This document shows positions 19,430 to 29,224 of a DNA stretch of 64,000 bases, piece by piece. The translations under genes and the position numbers were made by a program. The DNA lies in assembly GCA_943788195.1 (NCBI GenBank), contig CALSPH010000001.1, positions 1,561,595 through 1,625,594 on the forward strand, written 5' to 3'. Numbering within the stretch: the first letter of the stretch is position 1; each line of letters starts with the position of its first letter. The DNA is from an uncultured Bacteroidia bacterium (GTDB lineage: Bacteria > Bacteroidota > Bacteroidia > NS11-12g > UBA955). The notes beneath the pieces are model-generated. The model saw only the letters and a list, made by a program, of their open reading frames with translations. It made no database searches and had not been told where the DNA came from.

Positions 19430-20459
19430 TGTTATCAGTTTTATCGTTTAATCCGTATTTGCGTCTTTCAATGGCCAACATCAATAAAGAAAATGTGCCT
19501 ATGGTTGCTATTAAAATGATATTTGCAGAAAGTGAAGTGGATGAAATCAATGTAGCGTCAATTTCACTAAATCCATAAATACTGGTTAAACCTGCTATTA
19601 CTACTGCTAAAGCTCCCATGCCACCTGGCGCAGGTATGATCATTCCAATACTTGCAAATATTAAAGCCGTAAGGCCAACAATTGGGCCGCGGTCACTTGA
19701 GAAATCAAAACAGAAGAATACAGCATACGTCATTAACCAATAACAAACCCATATTCCTAGTGTATATAGGAAGTAAAGTTTGGGTCGTTTTAATTTGGCA
19801 ATACTACTTAGGCCTTCAACAAAACCGTTAAGCGTATCAACAATTTTCTTCCCCATAGGAAGTTTCATTAAAAGCGCACGGCCTTTAGTGCTGCTCACTA
19901 ACCAAGTAAGGAATAAGAAACCACCAATCCCTATAACAAATACTAAAATCCCCAACCAACCCAAAGATAATAATGGATTAATTAAATTGTCCATTAAGAA
20001 TTCTCCTAAAATCTCAGATTGAAATGCAAAAGCAGTAAGAATCACTATGATTAGGCAAATAAGATCTACCAAACGTTCGGTCAGTACAGTGCCTATCAGC
20101 ACATTGATTGGTATTTTATCCGTTTGGCTTATGATTGCGCAACGTGCAATTTCTCCCCCACGGGCGGTGGCCAAATTTACCAAGTAACCAATCATTACGC
20201 TATAAAATGCGCGACTGTTCTTAATTTTGTAGCCCATGGGCTCAACAGCAATATCCCATCTGAGTGCCCTAAATAAATGGCTGAAAATGGCAATGCCGAT
20301 ACTCACAAATAACCAGAACCAATTTGCATTGTTCAGCCCGGTAAGGATCTGTTCCTTTTTTTCGGGATCATTGATAGATCTGAATACTAAGTAGAGCAGA
20401 ACTACACTCAACAAAATGAAAACGACAGTTTTAATATGTTTCTTTTGAAAACCTGCCAT
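19419..20459 (-). CDS. flippase-like integral membrane protein (UPF0104 / LPG synthase TM-region family)
   Basis: The 346-residue protein has about eight transmembrane helices. The family pattern is visible in HLFRALRWDIAVEPMGYKI, GYLVNLATARGGEIARCAII, LTERLVDLICLIIV and the C-terminal IPAPGGMGALAVVIAGL. Members are related to the membrane part of MprF and include dolichol-phosphate/lipid carriers such as AglD partners; most have no known substrate. It starts 2 nt after the panD stop and overlaps the heptose adenylyltransferase gene. Placement beside an LPS-core gene hints at envelope lipid handling, which is inference only. Confidence 0.87.
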   Translation of the reverse strand: MAGFQKKHIKTVVFILLSVVLLYLVFRSINDPEKKEQILTGLNNANWFWLFVSIGIAIFSHLFRALRWDIAVEPMGYKIKNSRAFYSVMIGYLVNLATARGGEIARCAIISQTDKIPINVLIGTVLTERLVDLICLIIVILTAFAFQSEILGEFLMDNLINPLLSLGWLGILVFVIGIGGFLFLTWLVSSTKGRALLMKLPMGKKIVDTLNGFVEGLSSIAKLKRPKLYFLYTLGIWVCYWLMTYAVFFCFDFSSDRGPIVGLTALIFASIGMIIPAPGGMGALAVVIAGLTSIYGFSEIDATLISSTSLSANIILIATIGTFSLLMLAIERRKYGLNDKTDNSAA

Positions 20460-20461
20460 GA

Positions 20462-20806
20462 TTAGATTTGATTTTTACTATTAGGGAAAATGGACCATGG
20501 TTTAAAGTTTTTTGCTTCTTCAAAATCCATTTGGGCAAATGACATAATGATTAATATGTCTCCCAACTGACCTTGCCTTGCTGCTGATCCGTTTAAACCG
20601 ATGATCCCTGTACCACGTTTACCAGCAATGACATAGGTTTCAAATCGAGCTCCGTTATTGTTATTAACGATGAGTACTTTTTCATTGGCAATCATGTTGG
20701 CGGCATCAATAAGATCCTCATCAACTGTTATACTGCCGTTGTAATTCAATTCAGTTTGAGTTAAACGAGCACAGTGTATTTTTGATTTTAATACTTCAAT
20801 TTGCAT
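20462..20806 (-). CDS. panD: aspartate 1-decarboxylase proenzyme
   Basis: The 114-residue proenzyme makes beta-alanine for pantothenate and CoA. The start ATG 20806 gives [20 protein letters not shown], the usual N-terminus. Self-cleavage occurs between Gly24 and Ser25 (YNGSITVD) to create the pyruvoyl cofactor, exactly at the family position. The catalytic Tyr/Arg region and [11 protein letters not shown] and [19 protein letters not shown] are intact. A TATCTTTG promoter element ends only 6 nt before the ATG. It heads the five-gene minus-strand operon; panB and panC are not in the window. Confidence 0.96.
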   Translation of the reverse strand: MQIEVLKSKIHCARLTQTELNYNGSITVDEDLIDAANMIANEKVLIVNNNNGARFETYVIAGKRGTGIIGLNGSAARQGQLGDILIIMSFAQMDFEEAKNFKPWSIFPNSKNQI

Positions 20807-20812
20807 TGGGGG

Positions 20813-20820
20813 CAAAGATA
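20813..20820 (-). promoter_or_regulatory. minus-7 element for panD, close to leaderless
   Basis: The minus strand reads TATCTTTG and ends 6 nt before the panD ATG, so the predicted transcript begins at or within a few bases of the start codon. Confidence 0.6.
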
Positions 20821-20908
20821 GATTGATAATTAATAATGAACAATGTATAATTAGTAATGAATAATTGAAAAGGTTAATTAGTAATGCAAAATTGAAAATT
20901 GAAAATTA
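20821..20908. repeat. AT-rich microrepeat spacer between divergent promoters
   Basis: The spacer consists of short degenerate repeats: ATTAGTAATG occurs twice, and AATTGAAAA occurs three times near 20862-20906. It separates two divergent TATCTTTG promoter elements, one for panD and one for the small lipoprotein. No coding potential. Confidence 0.5.
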
Positions 20909-20916
20909 TATCTTTG
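20909..20916 (+). promoter_or_regulatory. minus-7 element 4 nt before a GTG start
   Basis: TATCTTTG, identical to the panD element on the other strand, is followed by ATTA and the GTG at 20921. This predicts a leaderless message for the lipoprotein gene. Confidence 0.5.
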
Positions 20917-20920
20917 ATTA

Positions 20921-21402
20921 GTGATAAAAGAAGTATCATTAGGCGTATTAGTTTTTTCAATTACAATTCTTTTTTCAAATTGCGGAGCACTAGCGAATAA
21001 AAAACTAAATAACACAAAAGCGCCTAAAATAGTCATAGATAGTATGTATATCAGGGTTCCTCAACTCGTGGATATACAACCGCAGGCGCATCAACCCACT
21101 ATCGCGACATGGATTCGTTAGGTGTTGCAAGAATTCGGTTGGACTCGTTGGATGTATTGCAAATTGAAGATGTATTAAATCATTCTAAAAAAAGGAGGCA
21201 TTTTCAAACCAAATTTGGTGTCCAGCACATTTTTACTTTATACAAACGTAAAAATGATGTATTTTTTAGGAAATTACATTTCGGAAGTGGACCGGACTAC
21301 TATGTATTAAGCGATCTAACTCAGTTTATAGATTATGCGGTTACTGATAAGAATCAAGTTACTTGGCTCAATAGTTTTCGTGAAAGAATGAAAGCGAAAT
21401 AA
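20921..21402 (+). CDS. small lipoprotein of unknown function, probably one gene broken by a frameshift
   Basis: The first frame (GTG 20921) encodes a lipoprotein signal with lipobox FSNC (SITILFSNCGALANKKL) and ends after 66 residues at 21121. An overlapping frame runs to 21402, encoding a soluble basic domain (MDSLGVARIRLDSLDVLQIE, FGVQHIFTLYKRKNDVFFRK, FIDYAVTDKNQVTWLNSF). Upstream of its ATG 21109 the second frame also reads as sensible protein (STHYRD), so a single missing base near 21060-21105 would give one lipoprotein of about 160 residues. Two coupled genes overlapping by 13 nt is the alternative. I recognise no family. Confidence 0.55.
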
Positions 21403-21431
21403 TTAATAATTATACATTTTAAATTTTTCAT

Positions 21432-21457
21432 TGTAAAATCACATAAGTGATTTTACA
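21432..21457. promoter_or_regulatory. perfect 11-bp inverted repeat overlapping the mfd promoter
   Basis: TGTAAAATCAC and its exact complement GTGATTTTACA flank a 4-nt spacer ATAA. The palindrome fills the space between a TTG at 21431-21433 and the minus-7 element TACATTTG at 21454-21461 (spacing 20), with the mfd TTG start 7 nt further on. This is the geometry of a repressor operator. A terminator hairpin for the upstream gene is less likely because no long T-run follows. Confidence 0.6.
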
Positions 21458-21461
21458 TTTG
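21454..21461 (+). promoter_or_regulatory. minus-7 element for mfd
   Basis: TACATTTG matches TAnnTTTG, with TTG 20 nt upstream (21431-21433). The TTG start codon of mfd at 21469 is 7 nt downstream. Confidence 0.6.
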
Positions 21462-21468
21462 CGTTCGC

Positions 21469-24400
21469 TTGAAAACAGCAGATTTATTGGCCATTTGGGC
21501 ACAACACCCAAAGCTTACCAACTTACAAACCGATCAAGATCTCACATTAAATAATAATCTGGGAAGTGTCACCTCCATGCTCATTGCGGGGTATTTTAAC
21601 TTTCTAAAGGGTACACATCTCGTTATTGCCAACTCAAAAGATGAGGCGCTTTATCTGTTTACCGATTTAGTGAACATACTCGGCCCCAACAAGGTGCATT
21701 TTCTACCTTCCTCGTATATTAAAGGCATCAATCACCCACAAGAGGATGCCAATGAGGTAAAGCAAAGAACAGAGACCATTAGTAAGCTTAAAAACGGTGC
21801 CTTAAGTGGCATTATGGTGAGTTATCACGATGCCGTTTATGAGAAAATAGCAGACCTGAAGACGGTTAAAAAATATGTATTTGAGGTTACCAAAGGAGAA
21901 CAGGTCGACATTGAATTTATAACCGATTTATTGGAAGAGTGTAAGTTTGAACGAGACGATTTTGTGTATGAACCGGGTTATTTTGCGGTGCGTGGAGGTA
22001 TTGTAGATATCTTCTCCTATGCACATGAATATCCAGTGCGAATTGTTTTGGATGGCGATACGGTTGAAAGTATTCGGTATTTCAATCCAGAAACGCAATT
22101 ATCGGTTTCTGAACGCAATGAAATTAAACTCACTCCAAATATTAAGGATACGGAACTTTTTAAAACCTATGAACCCATTTTCGAATATTTTAATACGGAT
22201 ACGTTGCTATGGATTTCGGATGAAGACATATTTAAGCAGCAAATAGCAAAATATTGGAAAGAAGTGCGGAAAAGTGATGAATCCGATAGCAGTACCGAAT
22301 TAATTATCAGCAGCCAGCAGTTATCCGCTCGGCTCAATAACTATCGAAGAATCACTTGGGGGTTCTCATCGGATAAAAAGGAGCAGCTGGATTTAAGCAC
22401 ATCTGCACAACCTACCTTTCAAAAGAATTTCGACTTGATCTTGGATGAGCTGAAGCAATGGCATTTAAAAGGTTATGACCTTTTTGTTTTTGCAGAGAAT
22501 CCCAAACAAATTGATCGATTGTATCAAATCATTGAAGATACGGGTTCAAAAATCCACTTTGAACCGGTTTACTCGGGTTTAACGGCTGGTTTTGTAGATC
22601 ACAGCTTAAAGAAAGTCTTTTACACCGATCATCAAATTTTTGGTAGGTATTTTAGATATAAGGACAAGCGAAGATTTTCCAAAAACGCAGCTATTACATT
22701 GAAAGAACTGCAAGGTTTGCACCCAGGTGATTTTGTGGTGCACATTGACCATGGTATTGGCAAGTTTGCCGGGATGCATAAAATGGAAATGAATGGTAAA
22801 GTTCATGAAGTCGTGCGATTGGTTTATTTGAACAATGATTTATTGATTGTCCCGATAAATTCTTTGCATAAAATCTCAAAGTTTACTGGGAAAGAGGGGA
22901 GCGCAGCCGAAGCTTCACAAATTGGGATCAGGTAGATGGGAAAAGCAAAAACTAACTACCAAAAAGAAGGTAAAGGACATTGCTCGTGAATTGATTGCCC
23001 TTTATGCCAAACGCAAAGCTGAACCGGGTTTTGCTTTTACACCCGATTCCTATTTACAAACAGAACTGGAAGCATCTTTTGTTTATGAGGATACCCCTGA
23101 TCAGGCTAAATCTACTGAAGATGTGAAAAAGGACATGGAAAGCCCCAGTCCAATGGATCGATTGGTTTGTGGTGATGTTGGATTTGGCAAGACAGAAATT
23201 GCCATTCGTGCCGCACACAAAGCCGTTTGCGATAGTAAGCAAGTGGCTGTGTTGGTGCCAACCACGATTTTGGCACATCAGCACTATCGTACTTTTAGAA
23301 AAAGACTGGAAGGTTTTCCGGTTAATGTCGATTATATCAACCGATTTAAAAGCAAGAAAGAACAGAAGATAACCCTTGACAAGTTGGCTGAGGCCAAAGT
23401 GGATATATTGATCGGAACCCATCGCTTGGTGGGTAAAGATGTTAAATTTAAAGATTTGGGCTTATTGATCATTGATGAAGAGCAAAAGTTTGGCGTTGCG
23501 GTGAAGGATAAATTGAAACAATTGCGTGTCAATGTCGATACACTAACATTGACGGCTACACCGATACCACGTACCCTTCATTTCTCCTTAATGGGTGCCA
23601 GAGATCTAAGTATTATAAATACTCCACCACCCAATCGACAGCCCGTTGAAACCCGTCTGCATACCTTTGACAAAGACTTGATTAAAGATGCCATTCAATA
23701 TGAAGTGGGTAGAGGAGGTCAAGTCTTCTTTGTGCATCATCGGGTGCGAGATATCTATGAGCTTGCGGATATGATTGAGGAATTAGCTAATGTAAGTGTG
23801 GCAGTGGCGCATGGTCAAATGGAAGGAGCCGATCTGGAGAAGGTTATGGTGCAATTTATGGAAGGGGATTTTGATGTATTGGTGGCTACTTCTATCATTG
23901 AGAGTGGGTTGGATATTCCAAATGCCAATACGATCATCATTAACAATGCGCATATGTTTGGCTTAAGCGATTTACATCAAATGCGTGGAAGAGTAGGAAG
24001 AAGCAATGCCAAAGCATATTGTTATCTGATGTCTCCAGCCTTGAGCAGTCTTACAGATGATGCAAAAATGCGTTTGAGAACCTTAGAGGAGTATGCCGAT
24101 TTGGGCAGTGGTTTTCAGGTTGCTATGAAAGATTTGGATATTCGAGGAGCAGGGAATCTATTAGGTGGCGAGCAAAGTGGTTTTATCTCTGAAATAGGTT
24201 TTGAGATGTATCATAAGATTTTGGATGAAACCATACGTGAACTCAAAGATGAAGAGTTTAAAGGGGTTCTAAACGAGCATAGAATTATAGAAAGCAGAGA
24301 TGCCGTTATTGATACCGACTATAACTTGGTGATCCCAGATTATTACATTAAAAATGTTCCAGAACGTCTGAGCTTGTATACTGCAATTAGCAAACTGGAG

Positions 24401-24757
24401 ACCGAGGTGGCCTTAAAAGAATTCCAAGAGAATTTAAAGGATCGTTTTGGGGTTTTACCGGATGTATTTACGGTTTTATTAGAGACGGTTCGGTTAAAAT
24501 GGAAAGCGATGAAACTGGGCTTAGAGAAAATTTTGATTCGCGGTGATAAAATGAAGTTATACTTTCCTTCCGATCCAAACGCATTTGTTTATCAAAGTGA
24601 TGAGTTTGGCAAGGTGCTGAACTACGTTATGGTCAATCCCAATAAATTTAACGTTAAGCAAACCAATAGTCAATTGGTGATTACTTCTTTAGGTGTCGAT
24701 GATATCTATGAAGCCTTAGGCTTGCTTTCTGAAATGGAAAGAAGTTTGATTGCTTAA
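21469..24757 (+). CDS. mfd: transcription-repair coupling factor, interrupted by one +1 frameshift near 22,900
   Basis: Mfd removes stalled RNA polymerase and recruits UvrA to DNA lesions. The first frame (TTG 21469, 488 residues) holds the UvrB-like N-domains and the RNA-polymerase-interacting CarD-like region (HPGDFVVHIDHGIGKFAGM). The second frame (611 residues) begins in LGSGRWEK and holds the RecG-like translocase, with Walker A GDVGFGKTE, the IDEEQ box, TLTATPIPRTLHFSLMGARD and QMRGRVGRS, plus the C-terminal regulatory domain. The frames meet at KEG..PKLHKLGSGRWEK, a conserved Mfd stretch. One G too many in the run at 22896-22899 (or at 22906) restores it. Total about 1,095 residues, normal for Mfd. 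Consensus error is the simplest explanation. Confidence 0.93.
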
Positions 24758-24774
24758 GTCTATCAAATTGGTAC

Positions 24775-24782
24775 TAGATTTG
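24775..24782 (+). promoter_or_regulatory. candidate minus-7 element for the AsmA-like gene
   Basis: TAGATTTG fits TAnnTTTG, 14 nt before ATG 24797. A TTG lies 22 nt upstream (24750-24752), slightly longer than the usual spacing. Confidence 0.5.
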
Positions 24783-24796
24783 CATCTATTATATCA

Positions 24797-27652
24797 ATGA
24801 TGAAGAAGTGGATCAAACGTATTACCTTATTGTTACTCATTCTCTTAGTTGGGCTGATAGTTACTCCTTTTTTCTTAAAGGGAAAAATTATCAAGGCACT
24901 CAAGTATGAGGCAAACAATCAGCTGAATGCAACGATAGATTTTAGTGAAGATATTGGTATTACATTCTTTAAGCAATTTCCAAAAATCACAGTAACATTA
25001 AGAGAGACCAGTGTAATTGGTATAGGTGAATTCATTGGAGATACCTTCATGTACCTTCCAAAAACAGAATTCAGTTTAAATGCCAAAAGCATCATAAATG
25101 GTGATCGTGCCAATATCAAAGGAATTGTATTGAACCAACCCTATGTAAATATCAAGGTAAATAAGGACGGACAGGCCAATTGGGATATTATTAAGCCAGA
25201 TAGCACCCAGTCTGACTCTGCGCTCGAGCTTAGTTTAGGATTGGAGGATATCGAGGTGGTCGATGGAAGATTCAATTACGATGATCGCAGTATTCCATTT
25301 TCAACAGCTGCAGATAAGCTGAATATCTTAGCTAAAGGAGACTTGGAAGCAGAAAACTTTATGCTAGTGGGAACAGTAGAAACGCCCGCATTGGAAATGA
25401 CATACAATGGGTTGAACTTGCTTCATAATGTAAATACAGATGTGAATGTCCAGATGGATATGGACATGAAAAACATGAAGTTCACCTTTAAAGAGGGTAA
25501 AGCCAAATTAAATAACCTAAACTTGGAAGCAGAAGGCTTTGTGCAATTGAATGAGGATGACATGGATTTTGACCTGAAATTCTCTTCAGCCAATACCGCA
25601 TTTAAAAACATACTATCTTTGGTGCCCGCCATTTTTGCTAAAGATTTTAACAAAGTTAAGACCCAAGGGAGCATGGCTTTTGAAGGTTTCATGAAGGGCA
25701 AAATGACTGATACCCGATATCCTGCTTTTGGTTTTAAAACAAATGTAACCAATGGGTATTTCAAGTATCCTCAATTGCCTGAAGCCGTGAGCAATATTTT
25801 TCTTAATCTGGATGTTTCCAATAAGGATGGAATACCTGATCATACGGTTATTCATATGCCAAAGTTTAGTGCTACTGCATTAAACGAAAACATAAGGGCC
25901 GACGTTTTAATCAAAACCCCAATATCAGACCCACTGGTGGATGCAAAAGTGAAAGGAAAAATTGACTTAGGACAATTAAAGAAGTTTGTACTACTTGAAG
26001 AATCTGAGAGGTACCAAGGGGTGGTTGACGCAGATTTATTTGTGAATAGTTACATGAGTTATATTGAAACTGAGCAATATGACAAAGTTAAAACGAAGGG
26101 CTTTTTCAAAGGAGAAAACCTGGTGATTAATTCCTCCAGCTTGCAGGATCAATTGGATATTAATCAATTGGACTTGGTATTCACGCCAAGTGAAGTTGAA
26201 ATTAATGCTTTTAAAGGGAATTATGGAAAAAGCGATTATGATATTGCTGGTACAGTTAAGAATCTGATTCCTTACATCATTAAGGATGAAACCTTAACAG
26301 GCAAATTGAATTTAAGCTCAACATATTTTAACACAAATCCCTTCATGACTGAGATGCCAGTTCAACAAGTGGAGGAGCCACAGCTTCAGGATACGGTTGA
26401 TATGGTTTATCTTGATATTCCTGGTAATTTGGATATAGATTTTGCGGCAGAAATAAAATCGCTCATTTACGATAATCTTAAGATTGAAGATGTATCTGGT
26501 TCTTTGAAGATGGCGGATCAGAAGATTCAAATGCAGAATGTCAAAGGTAAATTACTGGATGGTTCTTTTGTGATGAAAGAGGGGACTTATGATGCTTCTC
26601 ATCTTTCCAACCCTTTCAGCGGTCTGGATTTTAAATTGGACCGGGTTGATATTCTTAAAAGTGCAACTTACTTGAACTTTATTAAGAAATTAGGGCCAAT
26701 CGCAAAGTATGCCAACGGCCTCTTTTCAATTGATTTTAAAATGGGCACTGAGTTGTTAAATGATTTATCCCCGAAGTACCCTACATTTAATGGGGAAGGG
26801 GTTATCAAAGTCTCCAATGCCACAATCAAAGGACTGAAAACCCTGAACACCATAGGCGATATGCTGAAAATTGAGAAACTCAAATCGTTTAACGTTAAAG
26901 ATCTTTTGATTCGGTTTAAAATCATAAACGGAAATTTTGCCCTTTTAGATTCCATTACCCTACCACTATGGAAAGGAAGTGAACTCAAATTAACCGGGGG
27001 AAGTTCACTTACTGGAGATATACAATATTTTGGAAGAATAGATATCCCGCGTGCGCTCTTCGGAGAAGCCAATACCGCTTTGAATGGATTACTCGATAAA
27101 ACCAAAGCAAAAGGATTAAATATTGATGTCAGTTCAATGGTTCCAGTTGATGCACTGATCGGTGGTAGTTTTACAAATCCTACGGTTAAGCTGGATTTGG
27201 GCAGCACCAAGAAAAGTCTAATTGATAATGTAAAGGATCAGGCAAAGAAGGAAGTGGTTAAGAAAGTGGACGAAGGTAAAGAAATAGGGAAGGCGAAAGT
27301 GGAAGCGGAAAAAGAGCGAGCCAAACAAAGGGCCTTAGATAGCATAGCAGAAGTTAAGGCAAAGGCAAAAGTTAAGGCAGATGCCATTGTTGCAGAAGCA
27401 GAAGCAAGGGCAGCGGCTATTAAAGCGGAAGCACGCAGAAGTGCGGCAACACAGAAAGCCAAACTATATGCTCAAGCAGATTCAATTGAAAAACGTGGCA
27501 GCAATCCATTGGAGAAATTAGCAACACGTAAAACTGCAGAGAAGCTTAGGTTAGAGGCGGATAAGAAAGAACAGCAAATACTAGTTGAAGCAGATAAGCG
27601 TGCAGATGCAGTAGTTCAGAAAGCCCGGGAGCAAGCCACTAAGTTAGAGTAA
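24797..27652 (+). CDS. AsmA-family envelope protein with long charged coiled-coil tail
   Basis: The 951-residue protein starts with a cytoplasmic basic stub and one membrane anchor (TLLLLILLVGLIVTPFFL, residues 10-28). The AsmA N-terminal pattern follows (FPKITVTLRETSVIGIGEF, then LNQPYVNIKVNKDGQANWDI). The middle is a long repeating beta-strand region as in AsmA/TamB proteins, and the AsmA C-terminal part contains VDALIGGSFTNPTVKLDLG. From about residue 810 the protein changes to an Ala/Lys/Glu-rich helix (KAKVKADAIVAEAEARAAAI and similar) likely to form a coiled coil. Family knowledge: AsmA-like proteins bridge the periplasm and move phospholipids to the outer membrane. The tail is unusually long and probably periplasmic. 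Confidence 0.87.
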   Translation: MMKKWIKRITLLLLILLVGLIVTPFFLKGKIIKALKYEANNQLNATIDFSEDIGITFFKQFPKITVTLRETSVIGIGEFIGDTFMYLPKTEFSLNAKSIINGDRANIKGIVLNQPYVNIKVNKDGQANWDIIKPDSTQSDSALELSLGLEDIEVVDGRFNYDDRSIPFSTAADKLNILAKGDLEAENFMLVGTVETPALEMTYNGLNLLHNVNTDVNVQMDMDMKNMKFTFKEGKAKLNNLNLEAEGFVQLNEDDMDFDLKFSSANTAFKNILSLVPAIFAKDFNKVKTQGSMAFEGFMKGKMTDTRYPAFGFKTNVTNGYFKYPQLPEAVSNIFLNLDVSNKDGIPDHTVIHMPKFSATALNENIRADVLIKTPISDPLVDAKVKGKIDLGQLKKFVLLEESERYQGVVDADLFVNSYMSYIETEQYDKVKTKGFFKGENLVINSSSLQDQLDINQLDLVFTPSEVEINAFKGNYGKSDYDIAGTVKNLIPYIIKDETLTGKLNLSSTYFNTNPFMTEMPVQQVEEPQLQDTVDMVYLDIPGNLDIDFAAEIKSLIYDNLKIEDVSGSLKMADQKIQMQNVKGKLLDGSFVMKEGTYDASHLSNPFSGLDFKLDRVDILKSATYLNFIKKLGPIAKYANGLFSIDFKMGTELLNDLSPKYPTFNGEGVIKVSNATIKGLKTLNTIGDMLKIEKLKSFNVKDLLIRFKIINGNFALLDSITLPLWKGSELKLTGGSSLTGDIQYFGRIDIPRALFGEANTALNGLLDKTKAKGLNIDVSSMVPVDALIGGSFTNPTVKLDLGSTKKSLIDNVKDQAKKEVVKKVDEGKEIGKAKVEAEKERAKQRALDSIAEVKAKAKVKADAIVAEAEARAAAIKAEARRSAATQKAKLYAQADSIEKRGSNPLEKLATRKTAEKLRLEADKKEQQILVEADKRADAVVQKAREQATKLE

Positions 27653-27661
27653 AATGTTCGA

Positions 27662-27727
27662 GTCAGGTTGGAAAACCTGACAACAATAAACCATGAAAGT
27701 CACATTGAGCGGAGTCGAAATGAAGTG
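27662..27727 (+). repeat. dispersed repeat, copy A (long form)
   Basis: This stretch of about 66 nt begins with a hairpin (GTCAGGTT, loop GGAA, AACCTGAC) and ends in the core at 27699-27722 (GTCACATTGAGC, then GGAGTCGAAATG). A diverged copy in the same orientation lies at 29225-29290. The core belongs to a repeat type often seen between genes in Bacteroidota. Confidence 0.75.
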
Positions 27728-27766
27728 AACTGGGGTTAATAAACGCACAATCTATCGTTATTAAAA

Positions 27767-29134
27767 CTATTCAACCTTAAGCTTCCCGTTACTTAAATCT
27801 CCATCTAAAGTGGTAATCTTCCATAGATAGACTCCTTGATCTAAACTTATGTTTAAGGAGGATGTTGTGCTTAAGTTTACCGAGTAAACCTCTCTTCCAG
27901 AAAGATCATACAAGCTAAATTTACCACTCACCCCTTGGGGAAGTTTAAGCATTTCGCCTTGCGCAATCGGGTTAGGATTTAGTTTAATTTGATCCATCTT
28001 GTTTGGCTGGTCCAGCCCAACAAAAGAAGCATTGCTTAATTCAATGATTGAATGGGTAAAAGGGTTATTGTTACTCCACGAGCTTCCATTGGTTGCCAAA
28101 TAAATATTTCCCTGTGGTGATACACAAATATCCCGTAACCTCCCAAAATCGTTTTTGAAGTATTTGTTTTGTGCAATTACAGAATCACCTGTACCATTAA
28201 ATCCAAATGCGATTAAACTTTTATCCTTCAATACGGTCATGAGTAATGTATTGTTGAATTCAGGTATAGCAGGGTGGCTATACCAAATAATATCAGATGG
28301 GGCAATGGTGGGAGTCCAAGCGGCAAGGGGTTCAGTTACCCCGGTATTCTGACAAAATGATTGTTCCGGTGGAGTGTTACAAAACCCGGCAACATTTGGC
28401 CAACCGTAATTCTTGTCTGCCTTAATTATATTCAATTCATCATCCGTTGTTGGGCCATGCTCAGAACTATATACGATTCCGTTGGGCGCCAGCCATAGGC
28501 CTTGGGCGTTTCTATGACCTATTGAATAAATGTAGCTGGAAGGATTTGGATTGTTAGCAGGAATGGATCCATCCATATTTAACCGTAATATTTTTCCAAC
28601 CACAGAACTGGCATTTTGAGGCAAAGATTGATTTTGTGCATCACCCGTGGTCATTAGTAATGTATTGTCTTTTAAGAAAATCAATCTGCAACCTATATGT
28701 GTGGTGTTTCCTTGAATATTCTCAATTAATGTATCCATGGGCAACAATTTAGTTCCATTATACGTATAACGAACCAATCGTTCTTTAATACTACTATTGG
28801 ATAAATAGGTATAAGCGATGAATACCTCAGGTTTATTTAAAAAATCAGGATGTAATACCATGCCTAACATTCCTGCTTCAGCTTGCTCATAAACCGCTGA
28901 AGAAATATCCAGCACTGCATGTTGTGTTCCTGTTTTTGGGTTTATTCTACTCACTCTACCATACCGTTCTGTCGTCCAAATATGATCATCTGGTCCCCAA
29001 ATGATTTCCCAAGGAATATCTAATGAATCCTTAACAACTCGAGAAGTTAATACGGTAGAATCTAAGGTATAGGTGTTTTGCCCAGATAGAGAATAGCTTG
29101 TAAAAAACAGCCCAATGAGAATGAGATTTTTCAT
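27767..29134 (-). CDS. secreted PQQ-type sugar dehydrogenase-like beta-propeller with T9SS sorting domain
   Basis: The 455 residues comprise a signal peptide (ILIGLFFTSYSLSGQ), a glucose/sorbosone dehydrogenase-type beta-propeller (residues about 30-365) and a T9SS type A C-terminal domain (LNPNPIAQGEMLKLP, FSLYDLSGREVYSV, DQGVYLWKITTLDG). Propeller markers are LDIPWEIIWGPDDHIWTTER, GMVLHPDF, NGIVYSSEHGPTTDDELN and KADKNYGWPNVAG. Family knowledge: these soluble dehydrogenases oxidise sugars using PQQ; several members have lost the cofactor. The protein should be exported and fixed to the cell surface by T9SS. It is flanked by copies of the same dispersed repeat. Confidence 0.88.
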   Translation of the reverse strand: MKNLILIGLFFTSYSLSGQNTYTLDSTVLTSRVVKDSLDIPWEIIWGPDDHIWTTERYGRVSRINPKTGTQHAVLDISSAVYEQAEAGMLGMVLHPDFLNKPEVFIAYTYLSNSSIKERLVRYTYNGTKLLPMDTLIENIQGNTTHIGCRLIFLKDNTLLMTTGDAQNQSLPQNASSVVGKILRLNMDGSIPANNPNPSSYIYSIGHRNAQGLWLAPNGIVYSSEHGPTTDDELNIIKADKNYGWPNVAGFCNTPPEQSFCQNTGVTEPLAAWTPTIAPSDIIWYSHPAIPEFNNTLLMTVLKDKSLIAFGFNGTGDSVIAQNKYFKNDFGRLRDICVSPQGNIYLATNGSSWSNNNPFTHSIIELSNASFVGLDQPNKMDQIKLNPNPIAQGEMLKLPQGVSGKFSLYDLSGREVYSVNLSTTSSLNISLDQGVYLWKITTLDGDLSNGKLKVE

Positions 29135-29224
29135 GAATATTTATCTATTTAAGTCTAACAAATTTAAATCATATTTGGTTCAAGCAAAACTTGATTCATT
29201 GACAAATTTGAAATATGGTGCCTT

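Noticed and set aside
20821-20908. Small RNA gene or attachment site in the AT-rich repeat spacer
   Set aside because: It is only low-complexity microrepeats between divergent promoters, with no stable fold, terminator or tRNA nearby.
27767-29134. Complete PQQ-based sugar oxidation locus
   Set aside because: Only the dehydrogenase-like propeller is here; the PqqB-like gene is 26 kb away and has an altered metal motif, and no other pqq gene is visible.
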